A DNA stretch of 64,000 bases from Boothiomyces macroporosus. Its lineage: Eukaryota; Chytridiomycota; Chytridiomycetes; Rhizophydiales; Terramycetaceae. Position numbers and translations under genes: made by a program. The stretch is from NCBI GenBank assembly GCA_027604185.1, contig JADGKB010000052.1:1-64000 (forward strand), in the 5' to 3' direction. Below, one piece after another: positions 1 to 11,500 of the stretch. Each line of letters starts with the position of its first letter. Within the stretch, counting starts at the first letter, position 1. Under the pieces are notes generated by a model that was not told the DNA's origin, ran no database searches, and saw only the letters and a list, made by a program, of their open reading frames with translations.

Positions 1-470
1 GTGTTTGTTCCAGTATTTGCTGCCGTTCCAGTGTTGGTACATCCCAAAACCTGGCCATTCGCTAACGTTCCAGAGACTAGTCCATTTGGTGTAGTGACAG
101 TTGCAACTCCAACCGCTTGTCCATTAGCACATCCCACTTGCTGTCCTTGAACAAGAATTCCAGCAGTCGAACCAGCAGCATTGGTCACTGTTGCCTGCTG
201 TCCTGCAGCATTCGCAGCTGGTGGCGGAGCGTTTAGTAAAGCTTGTGCAGCGGCTTGATTAGCCCCAGTATTGTTGTTGTTGGTATTCTTGTTCTTGTTC
301 TTTTTTGCCTTTTTCTTTTTGTTTTTCTTCTTTTTGGCTGCAACGCGTCTGTACAATGAAGATCCTACCTGTTCGTGGGAAACCACTTCTCCAGATGAAA
401 AAGATGGCAGAGCAACTACTTCGGATGCGGCAATAGTCAAAATCACAGTTACAAGTTCAGAGAATCTCAT
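1..470 (-). CDS. Secreted low-complexity protein, 3' end beyond window
   Basis: Partial gene running off the left edge; the ATG is at 470. Reading the minus strand gives about 156 codons without a stop: an N-terminal hydrophobic stretch (MRFSELVTVILTIAASEVVA) that looks like a signal peptide, then a linker, then a Lys tract mixed with Asn (residues about 47-68), then Ala/Gln/Asn/Thr/Gly-rich sequence with two Gly-Cys pairs (VGC, LGC). It lies head-to-head, 197 bp away, with the gene at 668, which also has a signal peptide followed by Lys then Asn runs, so the two look like diverged relatives or co-regulated partners. I do not recognise a domain. Secretion is inferred from the N-terminus; function is unknown. 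Confidence 0.7.
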   Translation of the reverse strand, partial: MRFSELVTVILTIAASEVVALPSFSSGEVVSHEQVGSSLYRRVAAKKKKNKKKKAKKNKNKNTNNNNTGANQAAAQALLNAPPPAANAAGQQATVTNAAGSTAGILVQGQQVGCANGQAVGVATVTTPNGLVSGTLANGQVLGCTNTGTAANTGTN

Positions 471-631
471 GGGTATTCGAGTTTCAATTTTCACCTGCAA
501 GCCTCAAATATTTATATTCGTTTCACAGGCTCAACCTCTTACCCAATAGTAGTGTCATTAAAAACTCAATGAATGTGTCATACTAGGTCATAGTGATATT
601 TGATATGAGATAATAACAGCCCTCCGTTGCA

Positions 632-637
632 TATAAA
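632..637 (+). promoter_or_regulatory. TATA box of the secreted-protein gene at 668
   Basis: TATAAA lies 36 bp before the ATG at 668. The same arrangement (TATAAA about 29-40 bp before the ATG) occurs at the secreted-protein genes at 31083, 31760 and 32251, implying very short 5' leaders. Confidence 0.5.
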
Positions 638-667
638 AGCGTACAGAATCCAATCTGCCAATCACAA

Positions 668-1354
668 ATGTTTATCAAACCTTTCTTCTTGCTTGCGTTA
701 ACTGTCCTTGCAGCAAAGAAAAAGAACAACAATAACAATAATAATAATGGAAATGCCAATGCTTTGCCTGCCAACAACCGCCCTGCAGGAAATACCCCAG
801 CTTGCCAAACAGTCGTCAATGGTGCTGCATCTATTGTTGGAGTGATGCAACTGGTTCTCAACAATGTAAACCAAAGAGGAGCTGCTGCTACCAATCAACA
901 GACTCTGAATGCAAATCTAAACGATCTGGCTACTTATGAACAAGCAGTTCAAAACATTCAGCCAATGGTTGATTTCGCAGCTGCATGTAATGGGGGAACT
1001 CAAGTTAATGCAGCTTACTTGAATGTACGATCAGCTTGGTATACCGCCAAAACTGCCATCAGAACTGCTCAAGTAGCCACAGGGCAACCAGATGGAACTT
1101 CAGGGATACCACCAACTACCAACACCGGTGTAAAACCTGTATCAGTAACTGCCAATCAAGCCCAAGCAATATTGAATTCTGCAGCACAAGCATCTCAACT
1201 AACGTTGCAAAATCTGCCAGCACCAGGAACTGGAGCAGCAAACGCTCAATCCCAACAAGGAGGACTACCTAATGGAGCACAGAATGGACAAAACGCTGCT
1301 GGAACAGGAACCATTCAACCTGCCCCACAAGTCCAAGCTCCTTCTGTTCAATAG
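668..1354 (+). CDS. Secreted Ala/Gln/Asn-rich protein
   Basis: A 228-aa single-exon protein. Residues 1-16 form a hydrophobic signal-peptide-like stretch ending in LAA, followed by KKK and a run of eight Asn. The middle (about 45-125) is more complex: a CQTVV motif, a predicted helical stretch (NLNDLATYEQAVQNIQ) and a second Cys (AACNGG). The two Cys could pair. The C-terminal third is Gln/Ala/Pro-rich. TATAAA sits 36 bp before the ATG. It is divergently paired with the gene at 1-470. No known domain is recognised; a cell-surface or extracellular role is inferred only from the signal peptide. Confidence 0.75.
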   Translation: MFIKPFFLLALTVLAAKKKNNNNNNNNGNANALPANNRPAGNTPACQTVVNGAASIVGVMQLVLNNVNQRGAAATNQQTLNANLNDLATYEQAVQNIQPMVDFAAACNGGTQVNAAYLNVRSAWYTAKTAIRTAQVATGQPDGTSGIPPTTNTGVKPVSVTANQAQAILNSAAQASQLTLQNLPAPGTGAANAQSQQGGLPNGAQNGQNAAGTGTIQPAPQVQAPSVQ

Positions 1355-2146
1355 TTCTGTTAATAAATCCTGTTCAACATCACAAGAGTGTCCATAGGAT
1401 TAATACTTAATGCTATGTGCTTGAGTACTTTTTGCATGATCATGACATTGATAATGGTTAACTCGAGTAAATAATTAGGAATGGATTTCCTTTAATAGAT
1501 TTTATTGAGCCATTCTATAGTTTGTTGACTCAATAGTTTGTTGGGTCAATATTAGTCATTGGCCGTAATCCCGTAGTACACAACTAATCGAAATCGTTTA
1601 CTCTCCCGTAATTGATAGCTATTCGCAATTCCACTTATCTGGACTAGGTTTATGTAACAACTGAAATAGAGAGATGGAATTGACTTGAATGAATTTTCCG
1701 CTAGGTATACTGAATCGATACAAAAGTCTTTATGTCCTATGAGAAACAGCAGGGACGGCTACGTGGTCGAATAGTGTGTTTCCAAAACGCGAATATAGAA
1801 TTCAATACTATTGAATCAATAGTACTATTCGTGGCGGCTACTGGCAATTAGAATCTAGCAGTGTACTCAATAGGAAATAGATAGTTTCAAAGCCCTTTAA
1901 ATCTCCACTGGTGTTGAAATTCTTTTTTTTTCAATCCCGATATTAGTCATTATTTATAATTACGCATTCCGAGCAATCCCATATAACCAAATACTAATAA
2001 AAAGACAACCCAAACTATTCTTTTGATTTAGAGTAGCCGCAAAAGTGGTTTTGGCGGTCTCTGAAAATGGGAATTTTTTTTCCATCAATCCGCATGTGAT
2101 TTGGCTTACCTAAGAATTTTTGATCATTTTTTTTCATTAATTTTTG
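1355..2146. other. Gene-free spacer
   Basis: About 790 bp of AT-rich sequence with no supportable gene; it contains a short direct repeat (CAATAGTTTGTTG, near 1513-1550) and several T runs close to the glycine dehydrogenase start. Confidence 0.5.
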
Positions 2147-5100
2147 ATGCTTCGCTCAATATTAATTGTAAATTTAGACTAATCCAAGGCAACTACTAGA
2201 CCGCGCACTGTCCGTCATTTCGCATCTGCAAAGATCGCTCGTTCCTCAATTTTTGACGCTCTCGATACGTTTGAACGCAGACATTTGGGGCCAAACGAAT
2301 CTAATATTGAAAAAATGTGCAAAGTAGTTGGGGTATCCAATTTGGATGACTTGGTATCCAAGACTGTGCCTCCAGCGATTAATATTAAAAATCCTACACG
2401 TCTGGGTAAAGCATTGAGCGAAACTGAAACCATTGCTAGGATTAAAGAAATTGCGGCTAAAAACAAAGTCTTTAAATCGTACCTTGGATTAGGATATTCA
2501 GCTGCGCACACTCCAGCCGTGATTTTACGTAACGTAATGGAGAATCCTGGATGGTATACTCAAGTACTATTTCATTTTAAACTTTAGTATACTCCGTATC
2601 AACCAGAAATATCTCAGGGACGATTGGAAGCACTAGTAAATTATCAGACCATGGTTACAAACTTGACTGGTTTGGATGTTGCAAATGCGTCATTGTTGGA
2701 TGAAGGAACAGCTGCTGGAGAGGCAATGCTTCTTTGCTATGCCACTGCAAACAAAAAGAAGAATGTTTTTTTCGTTGACTCCAACTGTTTCCCTCAAACT
2801 ATCGCTTGTGTCCAAACTAGAGCTGAAGGTTTTGGAATTAAAGTCGTTGTTGAAGATTTCAAATCATTTGATTTCGCAAAGCACAATGGAAATGTAGTCG
2901 GAGCACTTGTTCAATATCCAAATGTCAATGGAGAAGTTCATGATTATGAAGCCTTTTGTGCAGAAGCACACAAGAATGGAGCGTTAGTCGCCTGTGCAAC
3001 TGATTTAATGTCATTGGCTTTGTTGAAACCACCTGGTGAATTTGGAGCAGATATTGCTCTTGGTAACTCTCAAAGATTTGGTGTCCCACTTGGGTATGGT
3101 GGTCCACATGCTGCTTTCTTTGCTGTAAAGGATGAATTAAAGAGAAGAATGCCTGGTCGTCTGATTGGTTTATCAAAAGATGCAGAAGGCAACCAAGCTT
3201 ATCGTTTGGCATTGCAAACCAGAGAACAACACATTCGCAGAGAAAAAGCCACTAGTAATATTTGTACTGCTCAGGCTTTATTGGCAAACATGGCTGGATT
3301 GTATGCTGTTTATCATGGTCCAAAGGTAAGTTATTCTAACTTTAGGGTATTAAAGCCATTGCCCAAAGGATTCACAATTTAACTGCCATTCTTGCTCATA
3401 GTGTTACTGCTCTTGGACATAAAGTTACTAACACTTCATTCTTTGACACATTAACCATCCAATTGACATATCCTGCAGATGATTTGATTAAAAAGGCAGC
3501 GGATCATGGAGTCAACGTTAGAAAAGTAAACGATGGTACTGTTGCAGTATCACTAGACGAAACTGTTACCAAGCAAGACTTGGTCGATTTGATCAACTTG
3601 TTTGCCTCCAGTTCATTCATTGAATCTTTCCAAAAAGGAACTGACAAAGCACCATTCATTTCTGCAAACACCATCGATTTATTAGCCACAGCTTCAAATA
3701 TCACATCTGACAGTGGAGCAAAGGTATTCCCTATCAAACTTGCTAGAACCAGCCCATATCTTGAACACCCGGTATTCAACTCGTACCACTCTGAAACGGA
3801 TATGCTTAGATACCTCTACCACTTGCAAAAGAAGGATCTTTCTTTGGCAGATGCAATGATTCCATTAGGTTCATGCACTATGAAATTAAACTCTACCGTT
3901 GAAATGATTCCAGTCACTTTCCCAGAGTTTGGAAACATCCATCCTTTTGTTCCTAAAGATCAAGCCGAAGGGTACCAAATTTTGTTTAAAGAATTGGAAT
4001 ATGCACTATCAGAAGCAACTGGATTCGATCATATTTCACTCCAACCAAACTCTGGCGCACAAGGTGAATATGCTGGATTACGCTGTATCAAAGCTTATTT
4101 AAAAGCAATAGGAGAAGGACATCGTGACATTTGTTTGATCCCTGTATCTGCTCACGGAACAAACCCTGCTTCTGCAGTTATGAGTGGAATGAAGGTAGTC
4201 ACAGTTAAATGTGATGAACTTGGCAACTTGGATTTGCAAGATCTTCGAGAAAAAGCAAAGAAATATGAAAAGACTTTGGCTGCCACCATGATTACCTATC
4301 CATCTACATATGGTGTATTTGAAGAGGGAATCACTGAAGCTTGTAAAATTATTCATGAACATGGTGGACAAGTATATATGGATGGTGCCAACTTGAATGC
4401 TCAAATGGGATTATGTAAACCTGCTGAAATTGGAGCTGATGTCTGTCATTTGAACTTGCACAAGACATTCTGTATTCCTCATGGTGGTGGTGGCCCTGGA
4501 ATGGGTCCAATTGGTGTCAAATCGCACCTTGGACCATTCCTGCCAGGCAACCCTGTCATTACATCTGGAGGAGAAAAGGCAATAGGCCCAATTTCAGCAG
4601 CTCCATGGGGTTCAGCATCCATTTTGCCTATTTCATGGGCATACTTGAAATTGATGGGTGATGATGGACTTCGAAAAGCTACTCAATTAGCATTGCTTAA
4701 TGCAAACTACATGATGTACAGGCTAAAGGACCATTACAAAGTCTTGTACACCAATGGACATGGAAAATGTGCTCACGAATTCATCATTGACTGCCGTCCG
4801 TTCCAAGCAACATCTGGAATTGAAGCTATTGATATTGCAAAGAGATTGCACGACTATGGCTTCCACTCACCAACAATGTCGTTCCCAGTTGCAAACACAT
4901 TGATGATTGAGCCAACCGAATCTGAATCCTTGGCTGAACTGGACAGATTCTGTGATGCCATGATATCTATCCGCAAAGAAATCAAGGACGTTGCGGATGG
5001 CAAGTATCCAAGAGATAACAATGTTCTTGTTCGTTCACCACATACGCAGCAAGTAGTAATGTCTGATAACTGGGATAGACCATACAGTCGTACTTTGGCA

Positions 5101-5226
5101 GCTTATCCTATGAACTTGCTCCGCCATAAATCCAAATTCTGGCCAACAGTGAGCAGAGTAGATGATACTTTTGGTGACCGTAACTTGATTTGTTCTTGTC
5201 CTCCATTAGAGTCTTATGAAGATTAA
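2147..5226 (+). CDS. GCV2: Glycine dehydrogenase (decarboxylating), P-protein
   Basis: P-protein of the mitochondrial glycine cleavage system: PLP-dependent decarboxylation of glycine, passing aminomethyl to lipoyl H-protein. Exons 2147-2167, 2189-2563, 2588-3325, 3346-5226 join to 1004 aa, the usual length. Introns are 21, 24 and 20 nt, all phase 0. The first exon has only seven codons (MLRSILI) and, joined to [15 protein letters not shown], gives an Arg-rich presequence; without the intron no ATG precedes the conserved RRHLGPNE. Family signatures: NPGWYTQYTPYQPE across intron 2, GPHAAFFA, and the PLP-lysine region [18 protein letters not shown] (Lys about residue 749). The last exon is long and uninterrupted. 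Identification is secure; mitochondrial targeting is inferred. Confidence 0.95.
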
Positions 5227-5667
5227 TATATGCAATATTGAATAATTATTCTTGCTCTCTTTAGGAATAACAACCGAGCAATATGTTCATTTCAATTCAA
5301 CAAAGATTTGAATGACCATTAAGAGACTTTTATGACAGCTAGTATTTTGTTTGGCATTATTTCACAGCGATTCGCTTAATGAAACCCCTGTTGACCATGC
5401 GCAAGTCTTTTGCTGTGGTACCAATCGTTCAGATGACTTTTTGTTATCCGATAAAAAAATAAAAAATCGCAAACGGATGAAATCAGACCGCAGCTATCCG
5501 TATAGATACTAAAGATATGCGCGGCCCCGATGCGTTCATTTTAATATAGTTGCAGTGAAACTAAGCTTATTTGAACTGGCGCCTCTGATCTTTTTCCTCC
5601 TTCCTTTCTGAGACGGTGGCGTTATGGCTTTGTGAAAAAAGCCTTGGTGAAATTTTTCACAACTATA
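5227..5667. other. Intergenic spacer with promoter of CCCH gene
   Basis: About 440 bp, AT-rich, no gene seen. It separates the glycine dehydrogenase stop from the first plausible ATG of the CCCH protein and presumably holds its promoter. A T/C-rich stretch lies at 5588-5610. Confidence 0.4.
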
Positions 5668-6869
5668 ATGAAGGATTTGCTTCCTAGCGATTTGTACAAT
5701 GAAATCGATAAACTAGACGACAATCTAGCAAAGTCACTCCCTAATCCACCTACATTTCGACAGCCAGTGAAACCAAAAGCAAAGAAAACGGATGAAAGGG
5801 ACAATAGGAAAAAGTCTCTGTACAAGACTGAGCTCTGCAGGTCTAGAGAAGAAACTGGGGTGTGTCCGTACGGGCCCAAATGCCAATTTGCGCATTCTGA
5901 AGCAGAGCTGCGAGTCCTTGATCGTCATCCAAAGTACAAGAGTGAACAATGTAAAACTTTTTGGGAAAAGGGAACTTGTCCTTATGGTAAGCGATGTTGC
6001 TTTATTCACACTTCAAAGGACGACGTAAAGGTGCTTGCTTTCTAACGTAGAAACCTCTTATGATCAAGACAGAGAGGCAACGAACCGTTTCAGAAGGTTT
6101 CGAGTATGACACCTCATCCCCAGTGGAAATCAAATCGGCAAGGCCATTCAAGGAAATGCGATCTATTCCTTCGTTCGATTATGCAGAGTCTGCTGGAGTG
6201 TATAGAAGGTATGACTATCCTTTCGAAGATGAAGATGACTATGGCTCTTTCAAATCTCAAGACATTTCAAATTCACTTCGAAACTATGATGCTTTCGAGC
6301 ATGCTCGCTCTGTTTCGGACTTTGGAAGCTTAAAGAAGCCGTTCTCGGTTGATCCAAAGCCTTCTTTTGAATCATTTAGAAATAGCTACAAGGAACCAAT
6401 GTTTGGAAGCAAGTCATTCCAGGACCCAATATCCATGCGCTCATTCCAAGACCCTATTGGTATGCGACAAGACGCATTCTCTATGCGCACATACCAAGAC
6501 CCACTACCATCTCCAAGTGCGTTCACAAAGTTCCAGGAACCAATTTTCCCAGAATCTCCAGTTAAAAGCAGCAAATCATTCACTCAACCATCTGCATTGC
6601 ACAAATCATTTGAAGACCTTTCACTCTCATCTCCATCATCCTATGAAACACTTGCTGACAAGAAAATTCACTCTAGCGCAAGCGTAAGTGATCTTGGAAA
6701 CTCTCTTTCTAAAATGAGAGTTACTGTTGATAGGTCATTATCTAGAAGTAGAAGAGGATTCCCTGATGTATTTAATTCTCAAGAAACATTATTTTCTCCT
6801 GTAACACCTGTCACTGGAAAGTTTGATTTATTAAGTCCTCCTTCATCGCCAAAATATTTAAATCAATAA
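5668..6869 (+). CDS. Tandem CCCH zinc-finger protein, TIS11/tristetraprolin type
   Basis: Exons 5668-6030 and 6051-6869 give 393 aa. Two CCCH fingers of the C-x8-C-x5-C-x3-H type lie at about residues 54-120; each is preceded by the family lead-in (YKTELC, YKSEQC). Such proteins bind AU-rich 3' UTR elements and promote mRNA decay. The C-terminal region is disordered and Ser/Phe-rich with a repeated SFQDPI/TYQDPL unit (residues about 236-265). The splice is needed because the first frame stops at 6045. The donor is ambiguous: GTGC at 6031 (20-nt intron) or GTAAAG at 6025 (26 nt); both keep frame and differ by two residues. The start is the first ATG in frame; an upstream ATG at 5624 opens only a three-codon ORF. 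Confidence 0.85.
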
Positions 6870-6951
6870 TTTATATTACGTTTTTAGTAAACTCGGTTTT
6901 TATTTAAAGTTGCTTTTAATTGTTTGTATATTTCAATTTGGGTAGACCAAA

Positions 6952-7062
6952 TGGTTTGGGTATCGAAAGGAAAATGGTTTGGGTATCGAAAAGAAAATGG
7001 TTTGGGTATCGAAAGGAAAATGGTTTGGGCATCGAAAGGAAAACAGTTTGGGTATCGAACCC
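6952..7062. repeat. 23-bp minisatellite, about 5 copies
   Basis: Head-to-tail copies of a 23-bp unit beginning TGGTTTGGGTATCGAAAGG, copies starting at 6952, 6975, 6998, 7021 and a degenerate one at 7044. It lies in the 255-bp gap between two convergent genes. The open frames across it are repeat artefacts. Confidence 0.9.
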
Positions 7063-7124
7063 TGGAATAACGAGGTGTGAAACATAGAAACCAGTAATAA
7101 TATCATCGGATACACAAAAAACAA

Positions 7125-8451
7125 TCAAATCTTTATTCTCTTTCTTCGAAAATCCTGCTCATTTTCTTCGAAATCCCATACTGTGATACTACCATTATAA
7201 TGCCCCGTAAAGATTTTACTACCAATCCAGCTGATGCACAGTATAGAACTACTAAAGTCGCTTTTCAGGGTCCTCGTCAGCAGCCCCCGCTTTAAATCCC
7301 ATATCCTTACTCTGCCATCCCAACTGCCACCAACTACCATATTACTTTGCATGTAAAGACAAGTTATTCTGTCACTTAGGGATGACAGCATTGGTAATTG
7401 CTCCACAAGAATCGATTCAAAGTCACTTATTTGCCATGAGCGAATGTTTCCGTCTTGGTACCCTGCAATGATTTTGTATTTCATCTGTTTGACAAATTGA
7501 CCAGTCAAGATACCTGCCACACTATCAATGGTGTGAATTAATTTGCCTGATTTGTAAATGTAAATCTTTCCCAGTGAAGTCATTGCCACTATGATGGATT
7601 GAATCTGTCCAACATAAACTATATTTGATATTGTACAACTCAATCTTGAAAAATGGGTGGGATCTTTTGAGCCTGATGCTTGGACAGATCCGCTTTGTTT
7701 GGTAGATATCTGCTCCAAATCTTGGCCAAATCTATTCGTGGTATAAATGGTATTATCTGAGCCTAGTACTATTTGGTCCCCAATTTCTATTCTATTTATA
7801 TTACATATATTGAAATCTTTTCTATGTCTAGTTTTGATATTTAATACAGTGAATCTGCTGCTCGACCCAATATATACTAAATCGCCATCTATTTTAACTG
7901 ATTCGATTTTCCCTTTCCACCGTCCAATGGTTTCTTTAAAAACACAAGTAGGTAGTGGTACATTTCTATTTGGAGATGTTGGTGGGGTTAAATTGAACCA
8001 TTCGGGGTTACAAATGGATGTAGTTTCAGGTTCTTGATTATTGATATTCCACAGACTGAGTTTACCATCCCAGCTACCGGTTAAAACCGTGTCTTTATAT
8101 ACTGCCATGCAACATATTGCCTTACTATAGGTTTCAGTGCTACTATAATTGTATGGTACAGTCATCCACAAATACCTTTGTTTCAGATATTCCTTGAAAA
8201 AGACGTACAAATCTGGGTTAATGAACAGTACTATTTCGCGAGTATATTTGTTCTGTTATGCATAATCTTCTCCAAACTGAATCATCGGTTATCAATATTG
8301 CGAAAAGCTTGCATGTCTGTTTTAACGCGATCAAATCTGAAAAATCCAAGTATTTTGAAATCAATTGCCACAGCTCTGTAGGCAGACTAGATAATGTAGG
8401 AGAAAGCAATCTCGATAGCTTGGATTGAATATACTCTATCTTATGCTGCAT
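7125..8451 (-). CDS. F-box/WD40 repeat protein
   Basis: Exons 8451-8232 and 8212-7125 (19-nt intron, phase 1) give 435 aa. Residues about 16-62 form an F-box (LSSLPTELWQLISKYLDFSDLIALKQTCK...DSVWRRLC). WD40 blades follow: LTGSWDGKLSLWN, IIAGYQDGNIRSWQ, VGGSWDGRVRIWD and FTGHYNGSITVWD are clear, with degenerate blades between. F-box/WD40 proteins are substrate receptors of SCF ubiquitin ligases. The intron is supported because the F-box frame meets a stop at 8218 while the WD frame continues with NNLYVFFKEYLKQRYLW. The substrate is unknown and no close named orthologue is evident; the repeats are too diverged to call it Cdc4 or Met30. Confidence 0.85.
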
Positions 8452-8524
8452 TTGTTTTTCAAAAAACTTTTTGTTTACGTAATTATAATTTTTGTTTGTC
8501 GAGCAAAGTCAATATGATATATGT

Positions 8525-11500
8525 TTATTCGAGAATTTCAGTGAGCTTCTTTCTTTCTTCCTTGGACAACCCAGAGAGGAGAGAGGCAATCGCGTCAAAT
8601 TTACCCGTTTTGATGGCAGAGAGCTTTTCAATGCTGTTTTGCAACACAATTTGATCAATCTTTTCCGAGTAAATGTTCTTGTTTTCTCTAATCCACTCAA
8701 CAAATTGTTGGTCATGGTTGATAACGTCTTTTGAAACATCTTCCTGCAGCCATTCGTTGAAGAGCTTTTGAGCTTTTTGGATTGGCAAGGATGCTTTGGT
8801 AGCAATGTCCTTTACGATAGCCAGCTCTTTAATTCTTCTTGACAAGCGGTAGTAAAAGTATTGGCGAGAATCTTGCCATTGGACAATATCACGAATGACT
8901 TTCTTGCTATACATTCTGCTTGGTCTGTCATGCAAATCAGCCAATTCAACTGCTGCTTGTTGGTATACTGGTAGCAATTGGGTTTCTAGATCCTTAATCT
9001 TTTTACCAATCTCAAACTTTGCAGATTCGGCGGTTTCCTTTTCAAGAGATTGAAGCAAGGTTTTATACTCGGTTTGCAATCGCTCCATAGTATTGATCAC
9101 TTTAGGAGTACGGTACTTGATTTCCACAATCCCTTCTGGTTCCAACACACCACCACGTGCATCTTCGTAACTGTACATTTCCATAAATTCAGGATTAATA
9201 GAAGGATCAACCACAACCCACGCTCCACCACGAAGCTCCCCAACAATATAGATAAAGATTGGCTGCTTGTAGTCTGTCAATGCATCAACGATTTCGGCAC
9301 CAAACTTGAGTACTTCTTTGGACATGTCACTCTGTCCACCAGAGAACCCTCTCCAATTGGCAAAGATGATTAATGGAAGCTGTTCACCATAGTTAAAGTC
9401 TCGGATTGCTTGAGCGGTTTTGAATGCAGAATTTGGATACCATACTTGCCCTGCTTCTTTTACCACTTCTTCTTGAGATGTTTCATTTGCTGGATCAGCA
9501 TACAAAACAGTTTCAGTAGCTCTAGTTTCGACCGAAATGACACCCATTGGAATACCTACATTTAAATAAGACTTTACCTCCTAAACGAGCTCTACCAACA
9601 ACAATACCCTGAGCCCATCCTCCAAGAGTTTCTTTAAAGGAGTTTCTATCAAAGAATCCAGATTTATAGGAGCCATCTTGAATACCTCCTTCAAGTAAAA
9701 TTCTTGGGTTGTAAGCTCCCTTTGGAATGCAGACATCAACTGTACGATGAATAGAATCCTTGGAAGGAATGATTGGTAAAGGAGCATCCCTCTTTTCTGG
9801 AACGTAAGAGAGCCATCTAAGAGTTTCTTGGATACCATTAAAATCATTGGAGGCAGTAAGGTGAGACACACCATTGTGGTACATGATTCTTGGACCTCCG
9901 AGCTGCAAGTTCGATGCATAAACTTGTCTACCCAAAACTTTGTTTAATGCGGCAGCACCAGTCAAAATAATTGGAGTGTAATCGACTTGAATCACACGTT
10001 GACCCAAACGAACCAAGTACGCACCAATACCGACTGAACGGCAAGTGACCAGTGTCAAGGTAAAGATATCCTTGTAAGCCCTAGAAGTTTCACCAGCAAT
10101 CATACCAGACCCTTGAAGGTTTTCAACACCCAAGCCATGCTGTTGACCAATGATAGCCTCAAGTTTGTAAACAGTTTTGCCTTCGTATACAACAGGCTCA
10201 GCTTTCACAGATGGGTTTTCTGAATCCTTGTTGAGCTGATTGTAGTCTGCTTCTTCTACATACAGGTACTCGAATCCTTTTTGAGGTGAAGACGAATCTT
10301 TCCATGCAATTTTGTACTTTGACAACAATTCATCCGCCAATCCGATTCTGGCACCGCTATTGGCAGACAAGTAAATACGAGGCAATCCTAAGGAGCGTGC
10401 TAATTGAGATCCTTTCAAGAACACTAGATCTTCGAGCGGACCAAAAGAGCCCATCTGGAAAGTAATATCATTGGCAATCACAATCAATTGGCGACCTCTA
10501 GGATACTCTGGAGTGTACAATTCCATTTTGAATACAACCATACCGCAGTTATTTGAACCTAAATTAATCATCACTCACCTGCAAGCCGGCTGCTTTCTTC
10601 AAGTTCGTTTTCAGAATTTAGGACCAACTCTACACATCTCATTAGCTTTTTAGGAACGTTATCTTTCCAAATATTCTTGAGGGCTTGCTCAAACAATGCT
10701 GGGAAATCATAAACATAAGTTGTTCCAAGCAAGTGAGCCTTGTATCTCTTTGGCTGGATAGCATGCTTTGGAGCATGATGACGAAGCACCAACTGTCCAT
10801 GATGTGGTCCATTTTGAATAGTAGACCCATTTGGAGAAAGAGTTTGCAATACCATCTGATCCTTTTCCTTGATCTGAGTGTACCATGAAATGTTCATTAC
10901 ATATTCAGATGGAATATCGATAATCAAACGGAAAGGAACGACTTGTCTTGAAGTTGGATGGTAGGCCAAGAAACAGATTTCGGCTTCACTAACTCGCAAT
11001 TTACACAACTGCGAGCGATGACGTTCTAGTAATTGTTCCAAAAACACCTGGACCAAGTCAATTGGCAAGTCGAAAATTGGGATAAACTGCAACAAGATAT
11101 GGTTGCAATCGGTGTTTGGATAGGTAGACGAGAGCAAATCCAGTGTATTGAGCATATCAATTGTGATTCTATTCGCTTCAGAAATGATAAAGTCTTGGAT
11201 AGAGACAACGTTTGCAGGGTGAATGATACCTCTGATAAAGAATCTAGTATCAGTTGGATTGGACTTTCCAACTGCGTGGTAAATTCTAAGCCCTCTGGTT
11301 GATATTGGACATGGTTTCACGTGGAAGTTGCTTAATCTTTCAAGCTCCAAACGGTGAGACATGAACGGTTCGATATGTCTAATAACCAAATCTTCTTGAT
11401 AATCTCTAGAAGCCTTGAAAGTAAAGTATCTAGTCTGTTGGTTAGGCTCGTAAATCATAAACGTAACCCGCTTGATCAAGTTTTCTTTGAGGAACTCTAG

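Noticed and set aside
2168..2188. Missing glycine dehydrogenase N-terminus
   Set aside because: A 21-nt intron reveals a seven-codon first exon with a good ATG and presequence.
6916..7128. Minus-strand ORFs with PKPFSFRYPNHF repeats
   Set aside because: Translation of the 23-bp minisatellite, present in several frames.
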